DNA of 64,000 nucleotides, taken from Streptosporangium brasiliense. Lineage in GTDB: Bacteria; Actinomycetota; Actinomycetes; Streptosporangiales; Streptosporangiaceae. How positions within the stretch are numbered: position 1 is the first letter of the stretch; each line of letters opens with the position of its first letter. A program made the position numbers and the translations under genes. The stretch is from contig NZ_JAUSRB010000002.1 in NCBI RefSeq assembly GCF_030811595.1, positions 992,001-1,056,000 of the forward strand, read 5' to 3'. Positions 1 through 6,942 of the stretch are shown in pieces. The notes under the pieces were generated by a model. The model saw nothing but the letters and a program-made list of their open reading frames with translations, was not told where the DNA came from and ran no database searches.

Positions 1-231
1 GGCGCGTCGCTGAGGTCGGCGAGTGTGTTGGGTACGGCGGGTGCGCGGTGCGGCTACGGCCCGGGGCGCCGCCGGCCGGGACCGGCGCCCACGCCGCACG
101 CCCGGCCGGCGTGCGGCAGAGGGCCGGGTACGGCGGCGCGGCGCGCCGCCGCTTGATACCCATAAGAACAATTCGGCAGTGATCTGGAGTGAGCGACGCT
201 CGATGTGTGAGCGGCTGGTAGAACGCTGGGT
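1..231. other. Non-coding GC-rich leader region
   Basis: I see no convincing gene here; the open frames are GC-rich shadows. A short self-complementary stretch at about 131-151 (CGGCGGCGCG against CGCGCCGCCG) could be a terminator of something to the left. The less GC-rich bases 155-175 directly after it may hold the promoter of the Scr1-type regulator. Confidence 0.4.
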
Positions 232-1071
232 GTGGAGGATCGACGGGATCGCCTGCGGGCGTTGGGTGAGCTGTTGCGGCGGCTGCGTAAGGATGCTGGA
301 CTGACCGGTAAGGATCTGGCGTTGCGGGCTGGGGTGGCGCAGCCGACGATCTCCCGGATCGAGACGGGGCAGCTTCTTCCGGTCCCGGAGACGGTTGATC
401 GGCTCGTCGAGGCGCTGGACCTGGACGAGGTAGGCCGCAGGGAGTTGGATGCTCTGCTCGTACGGCTGCGCGATGAGGTCTCCCGCCTCAAGGGCGGGCT
501 GGCCGGCCGGGAGTCGGCGAACGCTGCGCGGCTGCGGTCGGCTCGTCGGGTGGTGTCGTTTCAATCGGCAATGATCCCGGCGCTGTTGCAGACGGCGGAG
601 TATGCCCGGCTTGCCTTGGCCTTCGGGCGGGATGTCGACGAGGATGATGCGGCCAAGGCTGCGGCGGTACGGGTGGAGGCGCAGGCCGTCCTGTTCGAGT
701 CGGGGCGTGAGTTCTCGTTCGTGCTGACCGAGGGCGCGGTTCGGACGTGGCCGGGGTCGCCGGCGTTGATGCGGGCGCAGCTTGATCGGCTGGTGCAGGT
801 TTCGACGCTTCCGCATGTCGGGCTCGGGGTGGTGCCGTGGTCGACGGAGGCGCCGGGGTTCCCGTTGCACGGGTTCACGGTCTATGACGGGTCGGTGAGC
901 GTGGTGGAGAGCCTGACCGGCGATCTCACGTTGAGCGAACCAGGGGAACTGGCCGCCCATGGGGAGACTTTCGAGGCGTTCGCGGCGGCGGCTGTGTACG
1001 GCGAGGAACTACGGGATCTTCTGGGGCAGATCGGTGCCGACTATCAGGAGTTGGCGGCCCGCTTGAGCTAA
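232..1071 (+). CDS. XRE-family helix-turn-helix regulator, Scr1/DUF5753 type
   Basis: A 279-residue cytoplasmic transcription factor. Residues about 9-62 form an XRE-type helix-turn-helix (LGELLRRLRKDAGLTGKDLA, then TISRIETGQ). Residues about 105-275 match the ligand- or partner-binding domain usual in actinomycete Scr1-like regulators (PALLQTAEYARLAL, then LGVVPW, then an F-x-V-Y-D-G motif). In Streptomyces such proteins often pair with a small DUF397 protein; none is encoded beside it here. The GTG start gives the full HTH, with no upstream alternative that adds conserved residues. It is the leftmost gene of the element seen in the window, so it may be the element's repressor or only cargo. 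Operator sites are not known, but the CCCCCTAGACA boxes downstream are candidates. Confidence 0.85.
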   Translation: MEDRRDRLRALGELLRRLRKDAGLTGKDLALRAGVAQPTISRIETGQLLPVPETVDRLVEALDLDEVGRRELDALLVRLRDEVSRLKGGLAGRESANAARLRSARRVVSFQSAMIPALLQTAEYARLALAFGRDVDEDDAAKAAAVRVEAQAVLFESGREFSFVLTEGAVRTWPGSPALMRAQLDRLVQVSTLPHVGLGVVPWSTEAPGFPLHGFTVYDGSVSVVESLTGDLTLSEPGELAAHGETFEAFAAAAVYGEELRDLLGQIGADYQELAARLS

Positions 1072-1137
1072 GTGGCGTATTTATGCGTCGAATAGCTTGA
1101 GTGTCTTCTGGATTCGCTCATACGCTGACGGCATGCA

Positions 1138-1156
1138 TGTATAGTCCCCTAGACAT
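1138..1156 (+). promoter_or_regulatory. Probable promoter -10 with copy of the CCCCTAGACA box
   Basis: TATAGT at 1140-1145 fits an actinomycete -10 hexamer. The box CCCCTAGACA follows directly (1146-1155) and ends 13 bases before the ATG of the ATPase gene. A protein bound here would cover the transcription start. The same box recurs before the HTH gene and, three times, before the Pra-like gene. Confidence 0.5.
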
Positions 1157-1168
1157 CGGAGTTTCCCC

Positions 1169-1576
1169 ATGTCGCCGTCACGCATCTCCCGCACCTTCCT
1201 CGGCTCTCCTGCCTCGATCACCGAAGCCCGCCGGTTCATCACCGCGTTTCTCCGCAACTGGCCATGCGTGGACGACGCTGAGCTCATCGTCAGCGAGCTG
1301 GCCACGAACGCGGTTCGGCACTCCGACAGTGGCCGATTCGGGGGCCGCTTCACTGTCTCCATCGAGACCAGGAACAGCTGGCTGTGGCTCAGCGTCCTGG
1401 ACGAGGGCGGTCCCCGCTCTCCTCGGGCACTTCCGCCTCTCACGAGCGCCGAAAACGGGCGTGGGCTGATGCTGGTCGGTGAACTCTCGGCGGCCTGGGG
1501 TGTCACCGGAGACGACAAGGGGCGCATTGTCTGGGCTGTCCTGAAGACGCTCCCTGAAGCAGCGACACGGCGATGA
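1169..1576 (+). CDS. RsbW-like GHKL ATPase (anti-sigma kinase-like)
   Basis: A 135-residue single-domain GHKL ATPase. The N box is SELATNAVRHS (E43, N47), the G1 box is LDEG (D78), and the G2 box is ENGRGLML (about 95-102). Length and motifs match the stand-alone RsbW/SpoIIAB-like proteins abundant in actinomycetes. Those bind sigma factors or phosphorylate STAS antagonists; the substrate here is unknown and no STAS protein is encoded nearby. It overlaps the next gene by ATGA, so the two are translationally coupled. A sigma-like HTH protein and a PP2C-like protein follow within 1.3 kb, which suggests a partner-switching module carried by the element. The start is the ATG just after the CCCCTAGACA box; no strong ribosome-binding site precedes it. 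Confidence 0.85.
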   Translation: MSPSRISRTFLGSPASITEARRFITAFLRNWPCVDDAELIVSELATNAVRHSDSGRFGGRFTVSIETRNSWLWLSVLDEGGPRSPRALPPLTSAENGRGLMLVGELSAAWGVTGDDKGRIVWAVLKTLPEAATRR

Positions 1577-1842
1577 GCTGCATCGCTCCACACGTTGCGC
1601 CGCTCCAGGCGACCCATGAACGGCTGGCCTGGCTGGAACTGCGCAACGACGACCGCTATCGACTGATCGCGTGGACCTGCGACTGCCGGGCGGTCGTCTA
1701 CGAGCTGCGCAGCTCTGGCGGAGCGTTCTTCGTCCACCGAATCGTCCAGGGCAGGCCCCGCACCATCACCGAGACCGGCCGGACCCGCGCGGCCGAAGCT
1801 CACAAACTATGGCTGACCATCCTGCTGGGCCAGGCCCGATGA
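1573..1842 (+). CDS. Small hypothetical protein coupled to the ATPase
   Basis: An 89-residue soluble protein of unrecognised family. Its ATG overlaps the ATPase stop (ATGA), so the two are probably co-translated and may be partners. A Cys-rich patch (TCDCRAVVYELRSSGGAFFVHRIV, about residues 35-58, cited only for its position and its pair of cysteines) precedes a charged C-terminal helix. It has no signal peptide or membrane segment. A role as adaptor or inhibitor of the ATPase is only inference from position. Other open frames across this stretch lack overlap logic and conserved composition. Confidence 0.6.
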   Translation: MSCIAPHVAPLQATHERLAWLELRNDDRYRLIAWTCDCRAVVYELRSSGGAFFVHRIVQGRPRTITETGRTRAAEAHKLWLTILLGQAR

Positions 1843-1909
1843 CGAGGGGTGTACCGCGACGGCGCTCGGCGATCCGTGCAGTTCACCCGAAAACCGGCGA
1901 ACCGCTCAA

Positions 1910-1959
1910 ACCCCTACCGTCAAGGGGGATAGACGACATTTCGTCTAGGGGGCTAGACT
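1910..1959 (+). promoter_or_regulatory. Inverted-repeat operator built from the CTAGAC box
   Basis: GTCTAG at 1943-1948 and CTAGAC at 1953-1958 form a perfect inverted repeat around GGGG. TAGACT (1954-1959) fits a -10 hexamer 23 bases before the start codon. A degenerate copy, GGGGGATAGAC (about 1924-1934), lies just upstream, and CCCCTA at 1911-1916 pairs with GGGGG behind it. The layout suggests a repressed or activated promoter for the HTH/PP2C-like gene pair. Confidence 0.55.
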
Positions 1960-1982
1960 CGGCGAAGTACCACCGAGGGGAA

Positions 1983-2831
1983 ATGACCGTGCCACCGAGT
2001 GACCTTGAGCGGATCGCCGCCATCGAAGACCCGTACCAGTTGATCCGGGTCACAACCGAACGGCTCAGCGCCGCCCAGCAGGAGGTCACCGAGCTGGCCC
2101 GGATGCGCCGCCGCGTCATTCAGGAGCTGCACGCACAAGGCGTCTCCTATGCCCAGATCGCCGAACAGGCCGGCCTCTCGCGTGGTCGCATCCACCAGAT
2201 CAAGCACACCGGACCCGCCCCAGAAGGTGCATTCCTCGGCATAGGCGCAGTGACGGTGGTGACCCCGCTACGGCTCGACCCGGAGCGCAACCGCCCCATG
2301 CTGGCCCTGGACGACATGCGCTCCGGCAAGCGCTTGGAAGATCTCGCACGCTCCTTCGGGCTCACCGTCGCCTCCGACAACGTCTCGGTCGACGGGCAGG
2401 TCGACCTCAACCGGCCCGGCCTGCTCGTCATCTGCGGCCCCCGGATGTCCGCGGCGATGCGTACCGCCTACGACACCGATCCAGTGATCACCTGGGAACG
2501 CGACGACCTCGGCTGGCTGCTCCGCGACACCCGGACCGGCGTCGCCTACCGCTCCGGTAGCCAGGTCGACCCCCCACAGCCGACCGACTCGGCCTACCTC
2601 GGCCGCCTGCCCCGTCCGGACGGCAACGGTACGTTCCTGGCGATCGCGGGCATCCATCCGAACGGCTCGCTCGGCGTGGTCGACCTGCTCGCCTCCGAGG
2701 TCGCCACCATCTGGGGGCAGGTCGGCGACAAACGCTTCTCCACCGTTGTCGGCGTTGAATACGACCCTGCCACCGGGGAACCGGTCCGTACGCAACTGGC
2801 CAGCCCGCTCTATCGGCACGAGGACGACTGA
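1983..2831 (+). CDS. Sigma-70 region-4-like HTH protein with an uncharacterised C-terminal domain
   Basis: A 282-residue protein. Residues about 40-75 are a sigma-region-4-like helix-turn-helix (RRRVIQELHAQGVSYAQIAE, then AGLSRGRIHQIK). A region-2 domain is absent, so it is not a complete sigma factor. Residues about 100-240 form an unrecognised globular domain: LLVICGPRMS (147-156), a W-E-R-D-D-L-G-W segment, then AYLGRLPRPDGNGTFLAIAGIH. The GPR loop and the closing G-T-F-L-A-x-A-G-I-H strand look like a ligand-binding or sensor fold, but I cannot name it. The ATG was chosen because a GAGGGGA ribosome-binding site lies just before it and the 100 codons upstream in frame look like read-through of other genes. 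The PP2C-like gene begins one base after its stop. Confidence 0.72.
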   Translation: MTVPPSDLERIAAIEDPYQLIRVTTERLSAAQQEVTELARMRRRVIQELHAQGVSYAQIAEQAGLSRGRIHQIKHTGPAPEGAFLGIGAVTVVTPLRLDPERNRPMLALDDMRSGKRLEDLARSFGLTVASDNVSVDGQVDLNRPGLLVICGPRMSAAMRTAYDTDPVITWERDDLGWLLRDTRTGVAYRSGSQVDPPQPTDSAYLGRLPRPDGNGTFLAIAGIHPNGSLGVVDLLASEVATIWGQVGDKRFSTVVGVEYDPATGEPVRTQLASPLYRHEDD

Positions 2832-2832
2832 C

Positions 2833-3651
2833 GTGCGACTCAGCCTCGCCACCGAACCCGCCTCTTCTGACCGGGCGAACGAGGACTTCATCGGTGCCAC
2901 CCCTGACGCGGTCGTCCTCCTGGACGGCGCCGGCACCCCCGCGGATCTGGAATCGGGCTGCTCCCACGGTGTCGCCTGGTACTCCCACACCCTCGGCTCG
3001 ACTCTCCTGGCCGGAATGACCCAGCGCGCCGACTCCCTGACCGAGATCCTCGCCGCCGGCATCAAGGCGACAGCCTCGATGCACGACTTCTGCTGCGACC
3101 TCTCCCACCCCGGCTCGCCTTCGGCCACCGTGGTCATGCTCCGCCGTACGGCCGGCACCCTGGACTGGCTCGTGCTGGCCGACTCCGTGCTCGTCCTCGA
3201 TGTCCTCGACGCCGACCCCATGGTCATCTGTGACGAGCGGCAAGCCCTGACCGGTAGCCGCTACCGAGCTTCGATGGACGCCGCTGTTGGGGGGACTCCA
3301 GAACACCTCCAGGCCCTCAGCCGCTATATGGACGCCATGCGCGCGCACCGCAACGTCAACGGGGGATTCTGGGTCGCCGCGGTTGATCCTCTCGCCGCCG
3401 AACAGGCATTGACCGGAACGGTGCCGATCGATCGGGTACGGGCTGCCGCGATCCTGAGTGACGGAGCATCCCGGCTCATCGACCGCTTCCACCTGGCTAC
3501 CTGGCCGCAGGCACTCGACATCCTCGACCAGGACGGCCCCGAGGAACTGATCCGCCGGGTCCGCGAGGTCGAACACGGCGATCCGGACGGCTCCCGCTGG
3601 CCACGCGGGAAGATCTTCGATGACGCCACAGCCGCCTACTGCCGCATCTGA
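2833..3651 (+). CDS. PP2C-like Ser/Thr phosphatase-family protein
   Basis: A 272-residue cytoplasmic protein with the PP2C metal-site skeleton: D13-x-x-N-E-D18, D31-G-A-G34, SATVVML (97-103), SDG (209-211) and a closing F-D-D-A-T (262-266). The first motif replaces the usual G-x-x-R-x-x-N-E-D, and the overall sequence is divergent, so activity is likely but unproved. The GTG start sits one base after the preceding stop, meaning tight coupling with the HTH protein. Together with the RsbW-like ATPase it supplies the kinase and phosphatase arms of a partner-switching circuit. A membrane protein gene converges on it from the other strand, 3 bases away. Confidence 0.78.
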   Translation: MRLSLATEPASSDRANEDFIGATPDAVVLLDGAGTPADLESGCSHGVAWYSHTLGSTLLAGMTQRADSLTEILAAGIKATASMHDFCCDLSHPGSPSATVVMLRRTAGTLDWLVLADSVLVLDVLDADPMVICDERQALTGSRYRASMDAAVGGTPEHLQALSRYMDAMRAHRNVNGGFWVAAVDPLAAEQALTGTVPIDRVRAAAILSDGASRLIDRFHLATWPQALDILDQDGPEELIRRVREVEHGDPDGSRWPRGKIFDDATAAYCRI

Positions 3652-3654
3652 CCT

Positions 3655-4242
3655 CTACTCCACCCACCACCAGCCGTCCCCGAGGGCGCGGACCGGAATG
3701 CCCAGATCGCCGGCAGCGGTCTGGATGATCATCCTAGAATCCGGCGGACCTGGTAGATAGGCGATCCCGGCACCGGTTTCTGCACGCCAATCCTCGAACA
3801 CGGGAAGGTAGAGGACGTCTCCCTGATCCCAGGCCTGGCCGTCCTTCGACAGATACTTCATCCACCAAGGGACAACGAGCGGCTCATGATTGTCGTGAGC
3901 GGCGGCAAGTGCGGCGAATTCGTCTCGATGCAGCCAGAACTGACTGTCCACGTAGACGGTTTTCCAGTCGGTCGCCCAGACGGCGGCACCAAGGGTCACT
4001 GCGCTCACCAGTATGACGAAGGCTCGGATGTAGGCCTTGAGTGAAAGGTGCGACATCACCGCGGCGAAGGACCATAGAACGGCCCACAGCCAGGACACCG
4101 AGAGGGCAAGCCCTGCCAACAGCCAGCTCACCCTGAACAACGGTATCCACAGGTAGGAAGTGGCTGTCAGCAGGAGCCATCCGAGCGACGCCATGAAGAG
4201 CGTCCACCTGGACCACTGGGCGGTTTTCATCACGGGAAGCAT
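3655..4242 (-). CDS. Hypothetical membrane protein
   Basis: A 195-residue protein of unknown family. Three hydrophobic segments cover about residues 13-33, 37-62 and 70-90. A soluble, Trp-rich C-terminal part (about 95-195) with WWMKYL and GDGWWWVE follows, probably on the outer face. It is read against its neighbours and converges on the PP2C-like gene with a 3-base gap. An internal ATG four codons on is a possible start. Single-gene membrane proteins next to AICE transfer genes sometimes act in entry exclusion or in mycelial spreading (Spd proteins); that is only a suggestion here. Confidence 0.6.
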   Translation of the reverse strand: MLPVMKTAQWSRWTLFMASLGWLLLTATSYLWIPLFRVSWLLAGLALSVSWLWAVLWSFAAVMSHLSLKAYIRAFVILVSAVTLGAAVWATDWKTVYVDSQFWLHRDEFAALAAAHDNHEPLVVPWWMKYLSKDGQAWDQGDVLYLPVFEDWRAETGAGIAYLPGPPDSRMIIQTAAGDLGIPVRALGDGWWWVE

Positions 4243-4377
4243 GGGGCGCAGCCTCGTGGAGGAAGGAAGCCGTCACCAGGCTTTCAGGGAAACTTTCACA
4301 CCTTTTGCACGCTTTCTTCACCATGTCCGGCGACCTTCACGGATCGGCGGCCATGAAAATTCCCGTCGCGCGTTTAC

Positions 4378-4470
4378 CCCCCTAGACAGTTGGGGGAGAC
4401 CTCCTCTATCTTCATCTGCATAGCCCCCTAGACAGCTCGCCTTGCGGAACGGCCGCAAATGTCTAGGGGG
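4378..4470 (+). promoter_or_regulatory. Triple CCCCCTAGACA box with nested hairpin before the Pra-like gene
   Basis: CCCCCTAGACA occurs at 4378-4388 and 4424-4434, and its exact reverse complement TGTCTAGGGGG at 4460-4470. The second and third copies form a perfect 11-bp inverted repeat. Inside its 25-base loop lies a second inverted repeat, TTGCGG (4442-4447) with CCGCAA (4453-4458). The ribosome-binding site GAAAGGA (about 4477-4483) and the ATG at 4492 follow, so an RNA hairpin would end 7 bases before it. It could be a DNA operator, an mRNA switch, or both, acting on the likely master activator of the element. Confidence 0.7.
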
Positions 4471-4491
4471 GTGGACGAAAGGAACATCACC

Positions 4492-4926
4492 ATGGCCATC
4501 CAGGGCCCCATCCCCGTCAGCTTCGACCAGGTCTTCCCGCACGGCTGCTACATCGTCGGCGAGGTCGAGCAGGTCAAGGACTTCGACGCCTCCGCCAAGG
4601 GGCGCACCGTCTACGCCAAGGACAAGACCACCGGAGAGCCGGTGTGGCAGGTCGCCGTCATGGACGCCGACCCCACCGTCAAGGCCGGCCAGAAGACCGT
4701 GTCGGTCAAGATCCTCTCGGCGGTGCAGCCGGTTCCCCCGGCGCCGCTTCCCGGCCTGCCGTTCGTCCCGGTCGAGTTCGACGCCATGACCGTCACGCCG
4801 TACGTCGGCCAGACCACCGGCCGCCTGGCCTGGTCCATCCGGGCCCGCGCGATGCGCGCTCCCCGCACCGCCACGGCTCCGGCCAAGCAGACCACCGCAG
4901 CGGCCGGCAAGGAGGCGGCGGCATGA
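4492..4926 (+). CDS. pra: Pra-like activator of element replication, integration and excision
   Basis: A 144-residue protein resembling the AICE proteins annotated as plasmid replication, integration and excision activator. Typical segments are the N-terminal V-x-F-x-x-V-F-P-H-G-C-Y-x-V-G, then D-F-D-x-S-x-K, then the conserved middle PVWQVAVMDADP and the end FVPVEFDAMTVTPYV. In pSAM2, Pra turns on the rep-xis-int operon; the same role is inferred here from family and position. The Ala/Thr-rich tail is poorly conserved. The ATG was chosen because GAAAGGA precedes it by 8 bases; an in-frame ATG 33 bases upstream lies inside the hairpin and is less likely. It overlaps the next gene by ATGA. Expression is probably governed by the triple box upstream. 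Confidence 0.8.
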   Translation: MAIQGPIPVSFDQVFPHGCYIVGEVEQVKDFDASAKGRTVYAKDKTTGEPVWQVAVMDADPTVKAGQKTVSVKILSAVQPVPPAPLPGLPFVPVEFDAMTVTPYVGQTTGRLAWSIRARAMRAPRTATAPAKQTTAAAGKEAAA

Positions 4927-5249
4927 GCGAGCACATCCCCTACACCCACGCCTCGGTATCCCTCGACGAGCACGGCACCCAGCTCAACGTCTCCTTCCAC
5001 ACCCCGGAGGTGTCGGTCGCGGTGCTGGGCGCTCAGCGGGAGCGGCCGTTCCTGAGCCTGTCCACCGCTGAGGCCACCGTGACGATCACCACCACCGGCG
5101 CGGGGCCGGTCACCGAGCAGGACGTCACCCTCGCCCGGAAGATCGCCGACGCCGCCGCCCGCTACCTGGCCGACTGCGAACGGCTGCACACCGAGCGCAG
5201 GGCCGCTTCTGCGGCTTCCGACGTAGATCGTCACGGCGAAGCGGCGTGA
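4923..5249 (+). CDS. Small hypothetical AICE protein
   Basis: A 108-residue soluble protein between the Pra-like and TraB-like genes, overlapping the first by ATGA. It shows alternating beta-type segments (QLNVSFHTPEVSVAVLG, ATVTITTTG) followed by a C-terminal helix with many charges. Proteins of this size are common at this place in AICEs, but I do not recognise the family. No membrane segment argues against an Spd role. Confidence 0.65.
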   Translation: MSEHIPYTHASVSLDEHGTQLNVSFHTPEVSVAVLGAQRERPFLSLSTAEATVTITTTGAGPVTEQDVTLARKIADAAARYLADCERLHTERRAASAASDVDRHGEAA

Positions 5250-5332
5250 CATTGGCAGGGCCGCCAGAAGGTGCAACTTCCGGCGGCCCCTGGTTCTCCC
5301 CCGACTCCACATCAAGGAAGGCCCTCAGCCTA

Positions 5333-6745
5333 ATGTTCAGAAAACTGCCCGGCGACGAGGCGCACCACCTCGTCTCCACCACCCCCGACACCGCCGTGGT
5401 CTTCCGCCCGGCCGTGGTCACAACCCCGGCGATCGTCACCATCGTCATCTTCGCCTGGCGGCTGCTGGCCGGCGCCGTACGCCTGCTCTGGCGGCACCCG
5501 ATCGCCGCGGCCATCGTCGCCGCTCCGTGCGTGCTGGCCTGGCTGTACGGCTGGCGCGTCGCCCTGATCGTGGCCACCCTCCCCGTCTCGGCTCTCGTCC
5601 CCTGGGCGCTGTTCGACCGGCCCTCGTTCAACGCCTGGATCGGCTGGCGGCTGCTGGCCTGGTGGCGGCTGGTGTGGGTCTACCGGCGGCACTGGCAACC
5701 GGTAATGATCATTTCCGGATTGGGGCGGCACGTGCGCGGCCGCGACTACCTGCCCCGCCTGGTCAAGGTCTCCTGCACCTCGTGGGCCGACCTGGTCACC
5801 GTGCAGATGCTCACCGGCCAGGCCGTCACCGACTGGTCCGACCGCATCGACCACCTGGCGCATGGGTTCGGGGCGCGCTCGTGCCGCGTCTCGGTCGCTC
5901 GGGCTGGCCGGCTGCTGCTCATCTTCCCCCGACACGACCCCCTCGCCACCCCGCTCGCGGCCGTACCGATCCCCGAGGAGGCATCGGTGGGGCCGGTGGA
6001 GATCGGCACCTGCGAGGACGGCACCCCCTGGCGGCTGAAGGTCCACGGCACCCACATCCTGGTCGCGGGCGCCACCGGGGCGGGCAAGGGCTCGATCATC
6101 TGGTCGACGATCCGCGGCCTGTTGCCCGCCGTGCGCGCGGGCCTGGTGCAGGTGTGGGCGCTGGATCCCAAACGGATGGAGCTGTCCTTCGGCCGACCCC
6201 TGTTCGGCGACCGGTACGCGGCGAGCCCGGCCGACTGCGCCGATCTGCTGGAGGCGGCCGTGGCGGTGATGCAGGAGCGGGCCGACCGGTTCGCCGGGCT
6301 CCAGCGCAACCACACTCCGACCGTCGAGGACCCGTTTGTCCTGGTGGTGGTCGACGAGGTGGCATTCCTGACCGCCTACCAGTCCGACAAGGGCCTCAAG
6401 CTGCGTATCTCGGCCGCGCTCGCGACCCTCACCACGCAAGGGCGGGCGGTCGGCGTCGGCGTCTTGGCCGCACTCCAGGACCCGCGCAAGGAGGTCATGA
6501 ACATCCGCAACCTGTTCCCCGACAAGATCGCGCTCCGGCTCGACGAGTCCGAGCAGGTGGACATGGTCCTCGGTGATGGGGCCCGCGACCGGGGCGCGCT
6601 GGCCGATCACATCTCGCCGATCCCCACCCAGGGGGCCGGCGTCGGCTACGTGCGGCTGGAGTGCTCGCCCGATCCGGTCCGGGTCCGCGCGGCCTATGTC
6701 TCCGATGCCGACATCCGTGCGATGGCCGGGCAGGTGACGGCATGA
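5333..6745 (+). CDS. TraB/FtsK-SpoIIIE-like DNA translocase
   Basis: The conjugative pump of the element, about 470 residues. Hydrophobic segments in the first 110 residues anchor it in the membrane. A motor domain follows, with Walker A GATGAGKGS (about 244-252) and Walker B VLVVVDEVAFL (about 335-345), then an arginine-rich FtsK-like core (LTTQGRAVGVGVLAALQDPR). In Streptomyces elements one such hexameric protein moves double-stranded DNA between hyphae after binding clt repeats. A GTG 87 bases upstream overlaps the previous stop and would add 29 Gly/Pro/Ser-rich residues; I prefer the ATG with AAGGAAG before it, but either is possible. Its stop overlaps the next ATG. Confidence 0.88.
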   Translation: MFRKLPGDEAHHLVSTTPDTAVVFRPAVVTTPAIVTIVIFAWRLLAGAVRLLWRHPIAAAIVAAPCVLAWLYGWRVALIVATLPVSALVPWALFDRPSFNAWIGWRLLAWWRLVWVYRRHWQPVMIISGLGRHVRGRDYLPRLVKVSCTSWADLVTVQMLTGQAVTDWSDRIDHLAHGFGARSCRVSVARAGRLLLIFPRHDPLATPLAAVPIPEEASVGPVEIGTCEDGTPWRLKVHGTHILVAGATGAGKGSIIWSTIRGLLPAVRAGLVQVWALDPKRMELSFGRPLFGDRYAASPADCADLLEAAVAVMQERADRFAGLQRNHTPTVEDPFVLVVVDEVAFLTAYQSDKGLKLRISAALATLTTQGRAVGVGVLAALQDPRKEVMNIRNLFPDKIALRLDESEQVDMVLGDGARDRGALADHISPIPTQGAGVGYVRLECSPDPVRVRAAYVSDADIRAMAGQVTA

Positions 6746-6942
6746 GGGTCTGCTTCTACGGCACCGACGAGGAGATCACCCGAGTGTGCGAGCGGCCCTT
6801 CCTGGCCGTCCTGGGGCTCCGTCACCCTCAGCCCGTCCTGGCCTTCGAGCTGTTCGACATCAAGGTCAACACCGACCCCTACGGCACCGTCGTCCGCCTG
6901 TCCGCCGAGCTGTCCGAAATGGAGGGGAGCGAGCGTGACTGA
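6742..6942 (+). CDS. Small hypothetical protein between traB and rep
   Basis: A 66-residue protein whose ATG overlaps the translocase stop and whose end overlaps the Rep start by 8 bases, so it is embedded in the transfer-replication operon. It is acidic, with a mixed alpha/beta look (FLAVLGLRHPQPVLAFELFD). I do not recognise the family. Tight coupling on both sides is the main support that it is translated. Confidence 0.62.
   Translation: MRVCFYGTDEEITRVCERPFLAVLGLRHPQPVLAFELFDIKVNTDPYGTVVRLSAELSEMEGSERD

Noticed and set aside
1-170. Left attachment site of the element
   Set aside because: No match to the tRNA-Tyr 3' half was found by eye in the first bases of the window.
1671-1982. Extension of the HTH protein by 104 codons upstream
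   Set aside because: Overlaps another gene and the operator repeats; the Arg/Pro-rich translation looks non-coding, and a good start with ribosome-binding site exists at 1983.
1983-2831. Calling the HTH protein a full sigma factor
   Set aside because: It has only a region-4-like helix-turn-helix; region 2 is missing.
5330-6610. 426-codon open frame opposite the TraB-like gene
   Set aside because: Composition shadow of a GC-rich gene: no motifs, no ribosome-binding site, fully covered by a clear translocase.
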